Below are positions 29,130-38,555 of a stretch of 64,000 nucleotides of DNA, one piece after another. The position numbers and the translations under genes are program-made. Source of the stretch: SCN-70-22 sp046327755 (GTDB taxonomy: Bacteria; Gemmatimonadota; Gemmatimonadetes; Gemmatimonadales; Gemmatimonadaceae); assembly GCA_046327755.1 (NCBI GenBank), contig JAXLXW010000001.1, forward strand, positions 310,001 through 374,000. Direction: 5' to 3'. The first letter of the stretch is position 1; each line of letters starts with the position of its first letter. A model generated the notes under the pieces. It made no database searches. It was given only the letters and a program-made list of their open reading frames with translations, and was not told the DNA's origin.

Positions 29130-30386
29130 TCAGGCACTCTCCGAAGCGCGCCGGCTCGTACGTCCCAGCACCGACGCCACGGTCATGTGCCCCGTGACAT
29201 TCAGCGTGGTCTTGAAGATGTCCGGCACCGCATCGAGGGCGATGAGGATCCCCACGCCTTCCACCGGCAATCCCACGGTAGGAAAGAGCGGGGCGATGAT
29301 GAAGAGCGACCCGCTGGGAATCCCCGGAACCGAGAACGACATCAACACCGCAGCCACGTAGAATGTCGCCAGCGAGGCGAGGCCGAACGGGACGCCATAC
29401 AGCCGGGCGATGAACAGCCCGCCCACGATCCACGACACCGCCAGGTTGAGGCGGAAGGTGGAGACGGCGAGCGGGAGGACGAAGCCCGACACCTCGCGCG
29501 GCAGCTGCAACTGCTTCTCCGACGCGTCGAGCATCGCGGGGAGCGCGGCGAGCGAGGAGCGCGTCCCCATCGCGACCGCCTGCGCCGGCAACGCGGCACG
29601 CGCGAACGTCGCCGGCGACACGCGCCCCAGCAGCACCGCAACCGGATACAGGAGGAGGATCGCCGCGAGCAGGATCGCGATGTGCGTCCCCAGGTAGAAT
29701 CCGATCGCCCCCGCCCCCGACACCCCCAGCTTGGCGCCAAGCGAGAGGGCGAGCGCGAAGATCCCTAACGGCGAGAGCCAGAGCACCGCGCGCACCAGCA
29801 CGAGCATCGCATCTCCCGTTGCCTGGAAGACGCCGAGCACCGCGCCGCGCGTCTCGTCCGCAAGGCGCGACACCGCCAGCGCGAAGGCCACGGTGAAGAC
29901 GATCAGCGGAAGCATCGCCCCGTCCACCGCGACGGCGAGCGGATTCACCGGAATGAGCGACGTGAGCCACGCGGCGAACCCCGGGAGCGGGGGAACGGTC
30001 GTCGCCCCGCCAGCCACCCGCGCCCGCAGCGCCGCGGACGACGCCGGATCGACCACGAGGCGATCGTACATGGCCGGCGCCACGATCGCGGTGAACAGCG
30101 CGATCCCCGCCAGCAGCGCCACGAACATGAGGAGCGCGCGCCCCCCCAGTCGCCCCACCGCGCGCAGGTCGCGCATTCCGGCGATGCCGGTGATGAGGAG
30201 CGAGACCACCAGCGGGATGACGGTCATGCGGATCGCATTGACCCAGAGCGTCCCCACCGGATCGCTCACCGCCAGGACCACCTTCGCCGCCGCCGCAGAC
30301 GTCGCCGCGACCCCCGCGCCAGTGGCGAAGCCGATGGCGAGGGCGAGAATGGCGGCCGGGCCGCCGCTCAAGCGGCGCGAAGTCAT
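29130..30386 (-). CDS. Dicarboxylate/amino-acid:cation symporter (DAACS) family protein
   Basis: The 418-residue transporter has the DAACS/GltP fold: eight hydrophobic helices and re-entrant hairpins, with VNAIRMTVIPLVVSLLITGI (TM3 region) and SLAALPAMLDASEKQLQLP (HP1). The usual TM7 substrate motif NMDGT is not present; the equivalent position reads PLAVSTFRLNLAVSW. Cation coupling or substrate may therefore differ from glutamate/aspartate carriers. It is followed by DUF4105 and TPR genes as a probable operon. Confidence 0.82.
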   Translation of the reverse strand: MTSRRLSGGPAAILALAIGFATGAGVAATSAAAAKVVLAVSDPVGTLWVNAIRMTVIPLVVSLLITGIAGMRDLRAVGRLGGRALLMFVALLAGIALFTAIVAPAMYDRLVVDPASSAALRARVAGGATTVPPLPGFAAWLTSLIPVNPLAVAVDGAMLPLIVFTVAFALAVSRLADETRGAVLGVFQATGDAMLVLVRAVLWLSPLGIFALALSLGAKLGVSGAGAIGFYLGTHIAILLAAILLLYPVAVLLGRVSPATFARAALPAQAVAMGTRSSLAALPAMLDASEKQLQLPREVSGFVLPLAVSTFRLNLAVSWIVGGLFIARLYGVPFGLASLATFYVAAVLMSFSVPGIPSGSLFIIAPLFPTVGLPVEGVGILIALDAVPDIFKTTLNVTGHMTVASVLGRTSRRASESA

Positions 30387-30472
30387 GGCCGGAATGCTAG
30401 GGCGCGCGCCGGTGGTCGTCCACCACCAGCGCGCGCCCAGTCACAGATGGAGCGTTCGACGCTTCGTTAGGC

Positions 30473-30489
30473 CCGAGGGCGACCCTCGG
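30473..30489 (-). terminator. Hairpin directly after outer-membrane protein gene
   Basis: A perfect 7-bp stem CCGAGGG/CCCTCGG with 3-base loop begins immediately after the TGA stop. No T-tract follows (GCCTAACGAA instead). Probable transcript 3' end; weak as an intrinsic terminator. Confidence 0.4.
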
Positions 30490-31272
30490 TCAGAACAGCC
30501 CCCACTTGAGCCCCAGACGCCACATCAGCATCGGTGTCTCCCCCTCGTTCACGCGCAGCTGCACGTTCCCGTTCGGAAGGTCGATGATGTCGCCGCGCTT
30601 GAGATAGCGCGTGTTCCCGTTCCCGTTCCACCGCACGCCGAAGTCGATCGCGCCCTGCTTCGACGTCCCGACCGGGATCAGGAAGCCGCCCCCGGCCGTC
30701 CACGCGAACGTCGCGTCGTTGTAGTTGTTGGTGGAGGCGAACGTCTCATTGTCGTAGTCCCCCTTCACGCTCGACTCGGTCCAGAAGACCGCGAACCCCG
30801 CCGTGCCGTTGACGTACGGACGGATCGGCCCGGACGGGGCGGTCAGCTGCGGGCCGAGCCCCATCCAGAAGACGTTGTTCGACGTCGTGACGTCGACGAG
30901 GATGCGCCCGCCGATGGTCGAGCTGAGCGGGACGCGCTTGGTCTCGCGCCCATAGCCCAGGAATCCGAGTTCGCCCCCGAGGCTCACGATCCCCTGGCGG
31001 TCGAGCTTGTAGTGCACGTTCGCATCGGCGCCAAAGCCCTGCTTCACGTTCTGGCGGAAGTCGCTCTGCGGGACGGCGTAGGTGAAGGCAACCCCCGCCA
31101 GCACCGGCGAGTGCCGCGGGCCGGAACCGCGCCCCCCCGAATCCCGACCGACCGAGAACACTTGGGCCGACGCCGTCGCCGGGCGCATCCCGACCGCCGC
31201 CGCCACCATCGTCACCACCGCAACCTTCACCACACCCTTCACCACAACCTTCACCGAATGCGCGTACCGCAT
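30490..31272 (-). CDS. Outer-membrane beta-barrel protein
   Basis: The 260-residue protein has an N-terminal signal peptide (ending ATASAQ) and a C-terminal region of alternating amphipathic strands (PVLAGVAFTYAVPQSDFRQ, GADANVHYKL, IVSLGGELGFLGYG), ending MWRLGLKWGLF with the terminal aromatic residue typical of OMPs. It resembles the OmpA/OprF-barrel class of small barrels, about eight strands. The ATG at 31272 is preferred over a GTG at 31287 because GAGG is 5 bases upstream. Function unknown. Confidence 0.78.
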   Translation of the reverse strand: MRYAHSVKVVVKGVVKVAVVTMVAAAVGMRPATASAQVFSVGRDSGGRGSGPRHSPVLAGVAFTYAVPQSDFRQNVKQGFGADANVHYKLDRQGIVSLGGELGFLGYGRETKRVPLSSTIGGRILVDVTTSNNVFWMGLGPQLTAPSGPIRPYVNGTAGFAVFWTESSVKGDYDNETFASTNNYNDATFAWTAGGGFLIPVGTSKQGAIDFGVRWNGNGNTRYLKRGDIIDLPNGNVQLRVNEGETPMLMWRLGLKWGLF

Positions 31273-31391
31273 ATCGACCTCGAACACGAGCCTGGGGAGA
31301 GAGATACGTCCGCGCGCGTGCTGTCGCGCTGCGCGTTGCTAGTGGTACGCCACTCCCCCCGCGAGTGTTTCACCCGCGCTAGCTTTCGCGC

Positions 31392-31625
31392 ATGGAGTAC
31401 GACGATCCCGATGCCTTTGACCTCGGCGACGGCACCGCTGACACCGAGGCGACCGTCCACTGTCCGCACTGCGGCGAACCCGTTGACATCGCCGTCGACC
31501 CGGGGAGCGGCAGTGCGCAGGACTACGTCGAGGACTGCCAGGTCTGCTGTCGCCCGTGGCGCGTGCACGTCACCTTCGACGCCCAAGGGCACGCGTGGGT
31601 CGACGTCGCGCCGCTCGACGAGTGA
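31392..31625 (+). CDS. CPXCG-motif cysteine-rich protein
   Basis: A 77-residue protein with two Cys pairs, HCPHCGEPV and CQVCCRPW, forming a zinc-ribbon-like site as in the CPXCG small-protein family. An acidic N-terminus precedes it. Function is not known; it is probably a small zinc-binding regulator. The ATG is 92 bases before the dehydratase gene. Confidence 0.82.
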   Translation: MEYDDPDAFDLGDGTADTEATVHCPHCGEPVDIAVDPGSGSAQDYVEDCQVCCRPWRVHVTFDAQGHAWVDVAPLDE

Positions 31626-31717
31626 ACCATGCACGCGCGACAGACCAGCCGCACCGCTTTCACCACGCCGTTGCACCCGTCCTCTGCCCCCTCTCACTCT
31701 CGCCCGACCGCACTGAC

Positions 31718-32713
31718 ATGACTGCCGCCGCGACGACGTCTCCCTGGCCCATCTCGATCGATGACGTGCGCGCCGCCCACGCGCGCATCGCCCCGTACGT
31801 GTCGCCGTCGCCGCTGTACAACTACCCGCTGCTGGACGATGCGGTCGGGCACGGCATCCGGGTCCTCGTCAAGCACGAGAACTTCAATCCCACGAACTCG
31901 TTCAAGGTCCGCAACGGGCTGTCGTTCATGACGGCGCTCCCCGAGGCGCAACGCGCGCGCGGCGTCGTGGCGGCCACGCGCGGCAACCACGGACTGGGCA
32001 TCGCCCACGCCGGCCGCACCTTCGGCGTGCGCACCGTCATCTGCGTCCCGGTGGGGAACAACCCGGACAAGAACGCGGGGATGCGCGCGTTAGGCGCGCG
32101 CGTCATCGAGGAAGGGCGCGACTACGACGAGTCGGTGCAGGTCGCGCACCGCCTCGTCGAGGAGGAAGGGATGACGCTCGCCCACTCCACCAACGACCGC
32201 AACGTCCTGGCCGGCGCGGCGACGCTCTCGCTCGAGATGTTCGAGCAGGCCGGCGGACTCGACGCCGTCGTCGCCGTCGTGGGCGGCGGGTCGCAGGCCG
32301 TGGGAGCGCTCACCGTCGCCCGCGCCCTCTCACCGCACACCAAGGTGTACGCGGTGCAGGCCGCGGGGGCCTCGGCCGCACACGACTCGTGGCACGCCGG
32401 CGAACGCCGAACCACCGAGCGCGCCGACACCTTCGCCGATGGCCTCGCCACGCGCAGCACATACGACCTGACCTTCCCCGCCCTGCAGGCCGGGCTGGCC
32501 GGCTTCGTCACCGTGAGCGATGCCGAGATCGCCGATGCGCTGCGCCTCCTCCTCGCCACCACGCACTCGCTGGTGGAGGGGGCCGGCGCCGGCGGCCTCG
32601 CCGGGCTGCGCCGCCTGGCGCCGCAGCTCGCCGGCCAGCGCGTGGGGATCATCGTGAGCGGCGGCAACATCGACGAGGCGACACTGCGGCGCATCGTCAA
32701 CCGCGAACTCTGA
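31718..32713 (+). CDS. Threonine/serine dehydratase-like PLP enzyme
   Basis: The 331-residue fold-type II PLP enzyme has its Schiff-base Lys in TNSFKVRNG, the Ser/Asn loop in ATRGNHGLGIAHAG, and a glycine phosphate loop reading GGGSQAVGA (usually GGGG). There is no C-terminal ACT domain, so it is the short catabolic or serine/threonine/hydroxy-amino-acid type, not regulated by isoleucine. The frame is open upstream to 31556, but the ATG at 31718 begins the conserved region. Confidence 0.85.
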   Translation: MTAAATTSPWPISIDDVRAAHARIAPYVSPSPLYNYPLLDDAVGHGIRVLVKHENFNPTNSFKVRNGLSFMTALPEAQRARGVVAATRGNHGLGIAHAGRTFGVRTVICVPVGNNPDKNAGMRALGARVIEEGRDYDESVQVAHRLVEEEGMTLAHSTNDRNVLAGAATLSLEMFEQAGGLDAVVAVVGGGSQAVGALTVARALSPHTKVYAVQAAGASAAHDSWHAGERRTTERADTFADGLATRSTYDLTFPALQAGLAGFVTVSDAEIADALRLLLATTHSLVEGAGAGGLAGLRRLAPQLAGQRVGIIVSGGNIDEATLRRIVNREL

Positions 32714-32758
32714 CGTCAGCCGTTAGGCGTTCGGCGCGCGCGCGCCCACGAGCCGCCG

Positions 32759-34768
32759 CTACGCCGCGTGCGGCGTGTGGTCCAGGAGGAGGCGCACGCG
32801 CCCGCGCAGTTCCTCGAGCGTGAACGGCTTGTGCAGGAAGTGCGAGATCCCGCCCCCGGCGTTCAGGTGCGCCTCGCGCTCGTGCGTGTAGCCGGACATG
32901 AAGAGGATCGTGAGCGACGGACGCTCGCGCGCGAGTGCCGCCGCCAGCTCGCGCCCCCCCATCACCGGCATCACGATGTCGGTGATCACCAGGTCCAGCC
33001 GGTCGCCCAGCTCGCGCGCGATCGTCAACGCCTCCTCGCCGTTGGCCGCCTCGTACACGCGGTAGCCGGCGCGCTCCAGCGTGCGTCGCGTCATGGCACG
33101 CACGAGGTGCTCGTCCTCGACCACCAGGATCGTCTCCGAGCCGTGCCGTGCCTCCTTGGCTCCCGCACGGAGCGCGATGGCGCGCGGCGACGTGGCGGTG
33201 CGCGGCAGGTAGATCGTGAACGTGGCCCCCTCGCCCGGCGCGCTGTCGACCCAGATGAAGCCGCCGCTCTGCTTCACGACGCCGTAGACCGTGGACAGCC
33301 CCATCCCCGTCCCCTGCCCCATCGACTTCGTGGTGAAGAAGGGCTCGAAGGCACGCGACAGCGTGAGCGCATCCATCCCGACCCCCGTGTCCTTCACCGT
33401 CAGCTGCACGTACTCGCCGGCCGGCATTGGCGGATGCGCGCGCGCAAAGGACTCGTCGGCCGTCAGGTTGGCGGTCTCGATCACGAGGTGCCCGCCCGCC
33501 GGCATGGCGTCGCGCGCGTTCACCACCAGGTTGAGCAGGACCTGCTCCACCTGCGCCGGGTCGGCCGTGACCGCGCCGAGTTCCTCGCCTTCGCGCACCT
33601 CGAGCACCACGGCCTCACCCACGAGGCGGTCGAGGAGCTTGCGCACCGCCCGCACCACCTCGTTGAGGTCCAGCACACGCGGCTGCAGCACCTGCTGCCG
33701 GCTGAAGGCGAGCAGCTGGCGAGTGAGCGTCGCCGCGCGCTCGGCCGCCTGCGAGATCTCCTCCAGCTCTTCCTGCTGCTCGCTCGGCATTCCGCCGCTG
33801 GAGAGCATGAGCTGGGCATTGCCGCGAATCACCGTCAGGAGGTTGTTGAAGTCGTGCGCCACGCCGCCGGCCAGGCGCCCCACCGCCTCGATGCGCTGCG
33901 ACTGGTGCAGGCGGGCCTGCAGCTCCTCCCACGCCGTCACGTCGCGCGAGGTGGCCACGATGCCGCGTACCGTGGGGTCGTCGAGCAGGTTGCGCGCCGA
34001 TGTCATCAGCACGCGCCAGCTGCCGTCGGCATGCTGCGACCGGTATTGCGCGCGCTGCACCACCGCCGGTTCGCACAGCAGCTGCCGGTACACCTCCAGC
34101 ACCGGCTCCTGGTCGTCCGGATGGATCCGCTCGATCGGGTTGCGCCCGACGACGTCCGCCGGCTGCAATCCGAGCATCGCGGTCACCGCCGGCGAGGCGT
34201 AGCGCACGCGCCCATCGCGCTCGAGGATCAACACCAGGTCGTTCGCGCTCTCGATGATGGTGCGATACAGCGCTGCCGACTCGCGCAACTCGTCCTCGGC
34301 GTTCTTCCGCGACGTGATGTCGTGCAGGAAGGCCAGCACCCCGATCACCGTCCCGCTCGCGTCGCGGAACGGCTCGTAGCGCGCACGCAGCCATCCCGAT
34401 TGCCCCGTGGGCGATTGCCAGTGCCGCGGCTCGGGGACGTGCACCACCTCGCCGGCCAGGGCGCGCTCGAGCAGCGCCTGCACCCCCTGCTCCCGCATCC
34501 TCGGGAAGCACTCGAAGGCGACGCGCCCGATCACCGACGCCGCAGGGACGCCCGTGCGCTCGGCGACGAACCGGTTCCAGACCCGGTAGCGGAATTCGCG
34601 GTCGTACACCACGATTCCTTCGCCGGCACCGTCGAGGACTTGCGCGGCGAAGTGCGCCGGATCCCACAGCGTCGGGTCCTGCGAGTCAGGGGCGGTCGGC
34701 GAGGGAGGCTCTGGATTCACGCGCGGCGGCAGGCACTGGAGCGATGCAACCTCGACCACATCGCCCAC
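32759..34768 (-). CDS. Hybrid PAS-PAS histidine kinase with receiver domain
   Basis: The 669-residue soluble hybrid kinase has a PAS domain (about 42-150), a PAS domain (about 165-285), HisKA with His in LAGGVAHDFNNLLTVI, HATPase with GTGMGLSTVYG, and a C-terminal receiver (Asp in LVITDIVMPVMGG). No transmembrane helix is visible. The HisKA His is in the HDFNN class. The start is a GTG at 34768; a downstream start is possible. It is divergent from the S4 gene across 71 bases. The output partner is not encoded nearby. Confidence 0.88.
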   Translation of the reverse strand: MGDVVEVASLQCLPPRVNPEPPSPTAPDSQDPTLWDPAHFAAQVLDGAGEGIVVYDREFRYRVWNRFVAERTGVPAASVIGRVAFECFPRMREQGVQALLERALAGEVVHVPEPRHWQSPTGQSGWLRARYEPFRDASGTVIGVLAFLHDITSRKNAEDELRESAALYRTIIESANDLVLILERDGRVRYASPAVTAMLGLQPADVVGRNPIERIHPDDQEPVLEVYRQLLCEPAVVQRAQYRSQHADGSWRVLMTSARNLLDDPTVRGIVATSRDVTAWEELQARLHQSQRIEAVGRLAGGVAHDFNNLLTVIRGNAQLMLSSGGMPSEQQEELEEISQAAERAATLTRQLLAFSRQQVLQPRVLDLNEVVRAVRKLLDRLVGEAVVLEVREGEELGAVTADPAQVEQVLLNLVVNARDAMPAGGHLVIETANLTADESFARAHPPMPAGEYVQLTVKDTGVGMDALTLSRAFEPFFTTKSMGQGTGMGLSTVYGVVKQSGGFIWVDSAPGEGATFTIYLPRTATSPRAIALRAGAKEARHGSETILVVEDEHLVRAMTRRTLERAGYRVYEAANGEEALTIARELGDRLDLVITDIVMPVMGGRELAAALARERPSLTILFMSGYTHEREAHLNAGGGISHFLHKPFTLEELRGRVRLLLDHTPHAA

Positions 34769-34839
34769 GGCACAGTCCGCCCGTCGGCGGACTGGTCTGG
34801 GGGAGTAACTCTTGATACCCGCTTACGAGACAACGTTCA

Positions 34840-35244
34840 GTGACTGAGGACACACCCGCCGCCGGAAAGGTGAGGCTCGACAAGTGGCTCTGGGCCGCCC
34901 GCTTCTTCAAGACGCGCGCGCTGGCCGCCGAGGCCATCGACGCCGGCCGCATCGAGGTGAACGAGGAACGCGCCAAGCGTTCAAAGCTCGTCCAGGCCGG
35001 CGACACGATCCGCGTGCGGCGCCCGCCGTTCGAGCAGGTCGTGCGCGTCACCGACGTGTCGGAGCACCGCGGCTCGGCGACGATCGCGGCGGGGCTCTAT
35101 CAGGAGACGGAGGCGTCAGCGTCCGCACGCGAAGCGCTCGCCGAACAGCTGCGCGCAATGGGACCGCCGGCCTTTCGCGACAAGGGGCGGCCATCAAAGA
35201 AGGAACGCCGGACGATCGACCGGTGGCGCGGGCGCGAGGAGTAG
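34840..35244 (+). CDS. S4-domain RNA-binding protein, Hsp15/HslR-like
   Basis: A 134-residue protein starting at a GTG at 34840 carries an N-terminal S4 domain, VRLDKWLWAARFFKTRALA, as in heat-shock protein 15, which binds stalled 50S subunits with peptidyl-tRNA. The C-terminal region is basic (RDKGRPSKKERRTIDRW). It converges with the esterase gene, 10 bases apart. Confidence 0.85.
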   Translation: MTEDTPAAGKVRLDKWLWAARFFKTRALAAEAIDAGRIEVNEERAKRSKLVQAGDTIRVRRPPFEQVVRVTDVSEHRGSATIAAGLYQETEASASAREALAEQLRAMGPPAFRDKGRPSKKERRTIDRWRGREE

Positions 35245-35254
35245 CCGCGGGCGC

Positions 35255-36043
35255 CTAACGTCCCGCGTCGCCGGCGTGCCCGTTGTCGCCCACGTCCCCG
35301 GCGAGCGCCAGCAGGGTGCGCCGGTCGAGCCGATGTCCCCCGTCGAAGGAGAACTCGCGCACCGGGAGCGACGCCTCGGCCAGCCGCGTGCGCATCGCGT
35401 CGAGGTTGATCCACGGGAGGTATTCGTCGCGCGTTCCGTAGGCGACATCGATGCCGTGCGCCGGGAAGCGCGCGCGCGTCGCGACGAGATCGAGATCGGC
35501 GGGGATCTCGCCGGCCCACACGATCACGCGCGCCGCAGCAGTCGCCCCCATCGTCACCCATCGCAGCAGCGTCGGTACTCCCTGCGAGAAGCCGAGCGCC
35601 GTCACCGGGCGGCCTTCCGCGAGCTGGGTGACGACCGCGTCGAGATAGGCGACATAGTCGCCGATCTCGGCCTCCCGATCCTCGCGCGTCATCCACGTCG
35701 CGCCGACGGGGCGCCCCGGGTGCCCGCCCCCGCTCTCCTTCCCCGTGTAGAAGCGGTTGAGCGCTTCCGGGGCAAGCACCGCGCGATTGGGGCCGGCGAC
35801 GGCCTGGAAGGGGTTGAGGAAGTCACCCGCGAGCTGGCCGTAGCCGTGCAGCACCACCCAGACCTCGCGCGCCGTGGCCGGGTCGCCTAACGACTTGATG
35901 CGCGCGCTGCGGGTCACGTGCAGGCGGTGCTCGCGCTGCGGGAGCGCGCTCGCGCGGTGGTGGCCCGCGGGCGGTGCCGCGTGCGGTGCCGCGTGCGGTG
36001 CCGCGTGCGGTGCCGCGTGCGCGGGATGTTCGGTGTCGCTCAT
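35255..36043 (-). CDS. Phospholipase/carboxylesterase family hydrolase
   Basis: An alpha/beta hydrolase of 262 residues. The nucleophile elbow is LGFSQGVPT, the Asp is probably in the GTRDEYLPW region, and the His is in FDGGHRLDR, as in YpfH/esterase D-like carboxylesterases. The N-terminus is a His/Ala/Pro repeat tail (HAAPHAAPHAAP) made by a 12-bp tandem repeat. The ATG at 36043 overlaps the LysM gene stop (ATGA). It is the last gene of a three-gene operon. Confidence 0.82.
   Translation of the reverse strand: MSDTEHPAHAAPHAAPHAAPHAAPPAGHHRASALPQREHRLHVTRSARIKSLGDPATAREVWVVLHGYGQLAGDFLNPFQAVAGPNRAVLAPEALNRFYTGKESGGGHPGRPVGATWMTREDREAEIGDYVAYLDAVVTQLAEGRPVTALGFSQGVPTLLRWVTMGATAAARVIVWAGEIPADLDLVATRARFPAHGIDVAYGTRDEYLPWINLDAMRTRLAEASLPVREFSFDGGHRLDRRTLLALAGDVGDNGHAGDAGR
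35971..36018. repeat. 12-bp tandem repeat in esterase N-terminus
   Basis: Four exact copies of GCGGTGCCGCGT encode the HAAP tetrapeptides near the N-terminus of the esterase. The unit is a multiple of three, so the frame survives copy-number change. Confidence 0.9.
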
Positions 36044-36801
36044 GGGGTGCCGGGCTTCACGAGGAGGCGACGCCCCGCAGTGATGCGCGTGGTGGTGAGC
36101 GCATTCCACTTCACGAGGGAGTCGGTGGGGACGCCATAGCGGCGGGCGATGAACTCCAGCGCCTCGCCGCGCTGCACCAAGTGGTAGATGGCGCGACGCG
36201 AGGCCGCGGCGGTCGCCTCGGCGGCACGCCGCTCCGCCTCGCTCGCCGCGCGGAGCGCCGACTGCCGGCGTGCCACGAGCGAGAGGACGCTGTCCATCCG
36301 CGATCGGTCGCGCGACGCAAAGCCGAAGTCGTCGCTCCCGTCGCTCGCCGTCAGCTGCACGCCTGGCATCGTCCCGAGGAAGACGCGCGTGAACTGCGAG
36401 ACCAGGGCGCGATCGTAGGGGAGCGAGCGCTCGAGGAACTCCTGCGGCTCTTCGCCATGCGGAATGAACGGCTCCGGCGGTACGCCGACGAAGAGCAGGC
36501 GGCGGTCGGTCGCCGCCAGGACACCGTGCGTGAGGCGGAAGGAATCCCACCAGTGGCGCTGCACCACCGGGACGCGCCAGGCCACGCGCTCCCCGCGCTC
36601 CAGCAACGCCTCGATCTCCGCGTTGGCCAGGCGCGCACTCCCCTCGGGATCACCCCGGTGGAAGAAGAGGAGCGCGCCGATCGCGGCAAGCGCCACGAGG
36701 ATGACGGTCAGCCACGCCGAGGTGACGAGGAGTCGCACCAACCGGCGCGTGGACGCCGAGAGTCGTTTTCCGGCCGCGCGCGGCGCTACGGCGCTCGTCA
36801 C
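36040..36801 (-). CDS. Membrane LysM-domain protein
   Basis: The 253-residue protein has one N-terminal membrane helix (about 27-47), a central helical region, and a C-terminal LysM domain: YHLVQRGEALEFIARRYGVP...LVKWNALTTTRI. LysM binds N-acetylglucosamine polymers, so it is probably a peptidoglycan-associated inner-membrane protein. It overlaps the Spy-like gene upstream and the esterase downstream by 4 bases each. Confidence 0.78.
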   Translation of the reverse strand: MTSAVAPRAAGKRLSASTRRLVRLLVTSAWLTVILVALAAIGALLFFHRGDPEGSARLANAEIEALLERGERVAWRVPVVQRHWWDSFRLTHGVLAATDRRLLFVGVPPEPFIPHGEEPQEFLERSLPYDRALVSQFTRVFLGTMPGVQLTASDGSDDFGFASRDRSRMDSVLSLVARRQSALRAASEAERRAAEATAAASRRAIYHLVQRGEALEFIARRYGVPTDSLVKWNALTTTRITAGRRLLVKPGTP

Positions 36802-37370
36802 CGGGCGGCGGCGCGCTGCTCGTTAGGCCCCCCGGGGCGCCGTCCCCCCGGGCCCCGCTCGTCGCGCCCGGCATTGCGCCGGTTGCGCGGGTCGCGCATC
36901 GCCTGCGCCAGCGAGTCGGCCTTGGCCGCCTGTCGAGGGTCGAGCAGGGCACCGATCTCGCGGCGCGCGCCGTCGTTGTTCACCTTGATCGAGTCCATCA
37001 CCGGCGCCGCCACGAGCTGGAAGCGTCGCAACGCCTCGCGATCATCCTCATTCACGCGGCGACGCGAGCCGAGGTCGACGCCCGATAGCTCGCGCAGCGA
37101 GTCCAGCTGGTGCATGAAGGGCGCGTTCTGCAGGCGCAGGCGGCGGCGGATCTCGATCAACCCGTTCTTCTGGTCGGGGGTGAGTTCGAGGACACGCCCC
37201 CACTCCAAATAGAAGGAGACAGGCTCCCCGTCGCTCAGGTCGAAGGCGAACTCGGGGCGCGGACCACCAAACGGCGGCGCGCCGCCGCCGCGCTGGGCGC
37301 GTGCGACGGTACTGGCGGCTGCAACAGCGACGATGGAGAGGACGAACGAGCGGGCAATCAGGCGGCGCAT
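36798..37370 (-). CDS. Spy/CpxP-like periplasmic protein
   Basis: A 190-residue exported protein with signal peptide (ending ARAQ), a helical middle with the LTPDQKNGLIEIRRRLR segment (the LTxxQ motif of Spy/CpxP-like chaperones) and a basic Arg/Gly/Pro-rich C-terminus. First gene of the operon Spy-LysM-esterase. A role as periplasmic stress chaperone is inferred from the fold pattern. Confidence 0.68.
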   Translation of the reverse strand: MRRLIARSFVLSIVAVAAASTVARAQRGGGAPPFGGPRPEFAFDLSDGEPVSFYLEWGRVLELTPDQKNGLIEIRRRLRLQNAPFMHQLDSLRELSGVDLGSRRRVNEDDREALRRFQLVAAPVMDSIKVNNDGARREIGALLDPRQAAKADSLAQAMRDPRNRRNAGRDERGPGGRRPGGPNEQRAAAR

Positions 37371-37471
37371 GGAATCACTCCAGTGCGAGCATCGAGGTCG
37401 TGCAGCTACGACACGCCATCTGCCCAGCTACCCCGTCACGCCACGTGGTGACGGGGGTCGCGCGACGACGA

Positions 37472-37726
37472 CTAGTGCTTCGCGGCGCCTTCGGCGGCCG
37501 GCGCCGCTTCACCCGCGGGCGCGGCGTGCTCGCCAGCCGGGGCAGCATGCTCGCCACCGGCCACATGCTCGGCACCACCGTTCGGGCGCATCGGGTCGGT
37601 CGGCGGAATGTAGGTGCGGGACTTGATCGTCCCGGCCATGACGAACGCCCCCACCGCCAGCGCAGTGATGAACGCGGCGATCCCCCAGCCCTGCGAGAAG
37701 TTGGCTTCCTTGCGACCCTCGGCCAT
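37472..37726 (-). CDS. Small single-pass membrane protein
   Basis: An 84-residue protein with one membrane helix (about 13-32, GWGIAAFITALAVGAFVMAG) and a Gly/Ala/Glu/His-rich C-terminus containing two GEHAAPA repeats. I do not recognise the family. It stands alone, about 100 bases from each neighbour. Confidence 0.55.
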   Translation of the reverse strand: MAEGRKEANFSQGWGIAAFITALAVGAFVMAGTIKSRTYIPPTDPMRPNGGAEHVAGGEHAAPAGEHAAPAGEAAPAAEGAAKH

Positions 37727-37833
37727 GTCGTCCTCGTGCTCGTGTGCGGGTACTCGATACTCGCGAGTCGGCGCCCCGCCCCCGGTGGGGCGGGCGACCG
37801 GCGCGGCCAGCGGCCGCGCAGCGACGGCGAAAA

Positions 37834-38391
37834 CTAGTGGATAACGCTTGGAATGCGCAGTCCGTTCGCCGCAACTTCGGCAATCCCGAGGATCTCCTCG
37901 AGCGTCGAGCGCCCGCGGTCACGGGCGTACCACATGCGCGACTGCTTGTAGCGCTCCCCCTTCTCCAGGAGCTGCCCGTCCGTCTTGAACCAGCGCTGCA
38001 GCGCCGCCGGGCGCGGCCCCCACCACCCCACCTCCTCGAACGCCGCGTTGTAGACGATCACGACCGGGATCGCCCGCGCCGTCCCGTCGGTGAGGTGCGC
38101 ATCCATGAGATCGGGGTTGGCGTCGCGCCCCATCAACTTGAGCTCGAAGTTGGGGAGCTGCTCCACCAGCTTCTCGAGGACGGGGATGACGTTCACCGCG
38201 TCGCCGCACCAATCCTCCACCAGGGCGACCAGCTTCCAGTCCCCCGGGATGTCGCGCCCACGGGCGACCAGCTCCTCGGGGACGCGCGCCGTGCGGTAGA
38301 CGGCGGGCCACATCTCCGCGTTCTCCCGGATCTGCGACAGGAAGGCGGCGAAGTCGGGGGCGGCAGCGAAGCGATCGGCAGTCATTTGCAT
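37834..38391 (-). CDS. Thioredoxin-fold protein (single Cys)
   Basis: A 185-residue thioredoxin-like protein. The segment LVALVEDWCGDAVNVIP corresponds to the active-site loop, which normally reads WCxxC, but only the first Cys is kept. It resembles the thioredoxin_9-type proteins. With one Cys it may be a thiol reductase acting through a monothiol mechanism, or a binding protein. Two adjacent ATGs (38391, 38385) are equally likely starts. Confidence 0.72.
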   Translation of the reverse strand: MQMTADRFAAAPDFAAFLSQIRENAEMWPAVYRTARVPEELVARGRDIPGDWKLVALVEDWCGDAVNVIPVLEKLVEQLPNFELKLMGRDANPDLMDAHLTDGTARAIPVVIVYNAAFEEVGWWGPRPAALQRWFKTDGQLLEKGERYKQSRMWYARDRGRSTLEEILGIAEVAANGLRIPSVIH

Positions 38392-38555
38392 AACCAAATC
38401 GGCATGTAGTTGATCGTATCCTCCACAAGTCTCGTCACGACGGGCGGGTTCCCGTAGGCGGGTAATGCCCGGCATCACTGTGCGCTATCCCCTTTCCGCT
38501 CGGTCGGGGTCTCGGCTAGCTTCGCCCCTCCACGCACCATTGGAGAGCGCACGAC

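Noticed and set aside
32768..34843. 691-codon plus-strand frame opposite the hybrid kinase
   Set aside because: Antisense to intact PAS, HisKA, HATPase and receiver domains.
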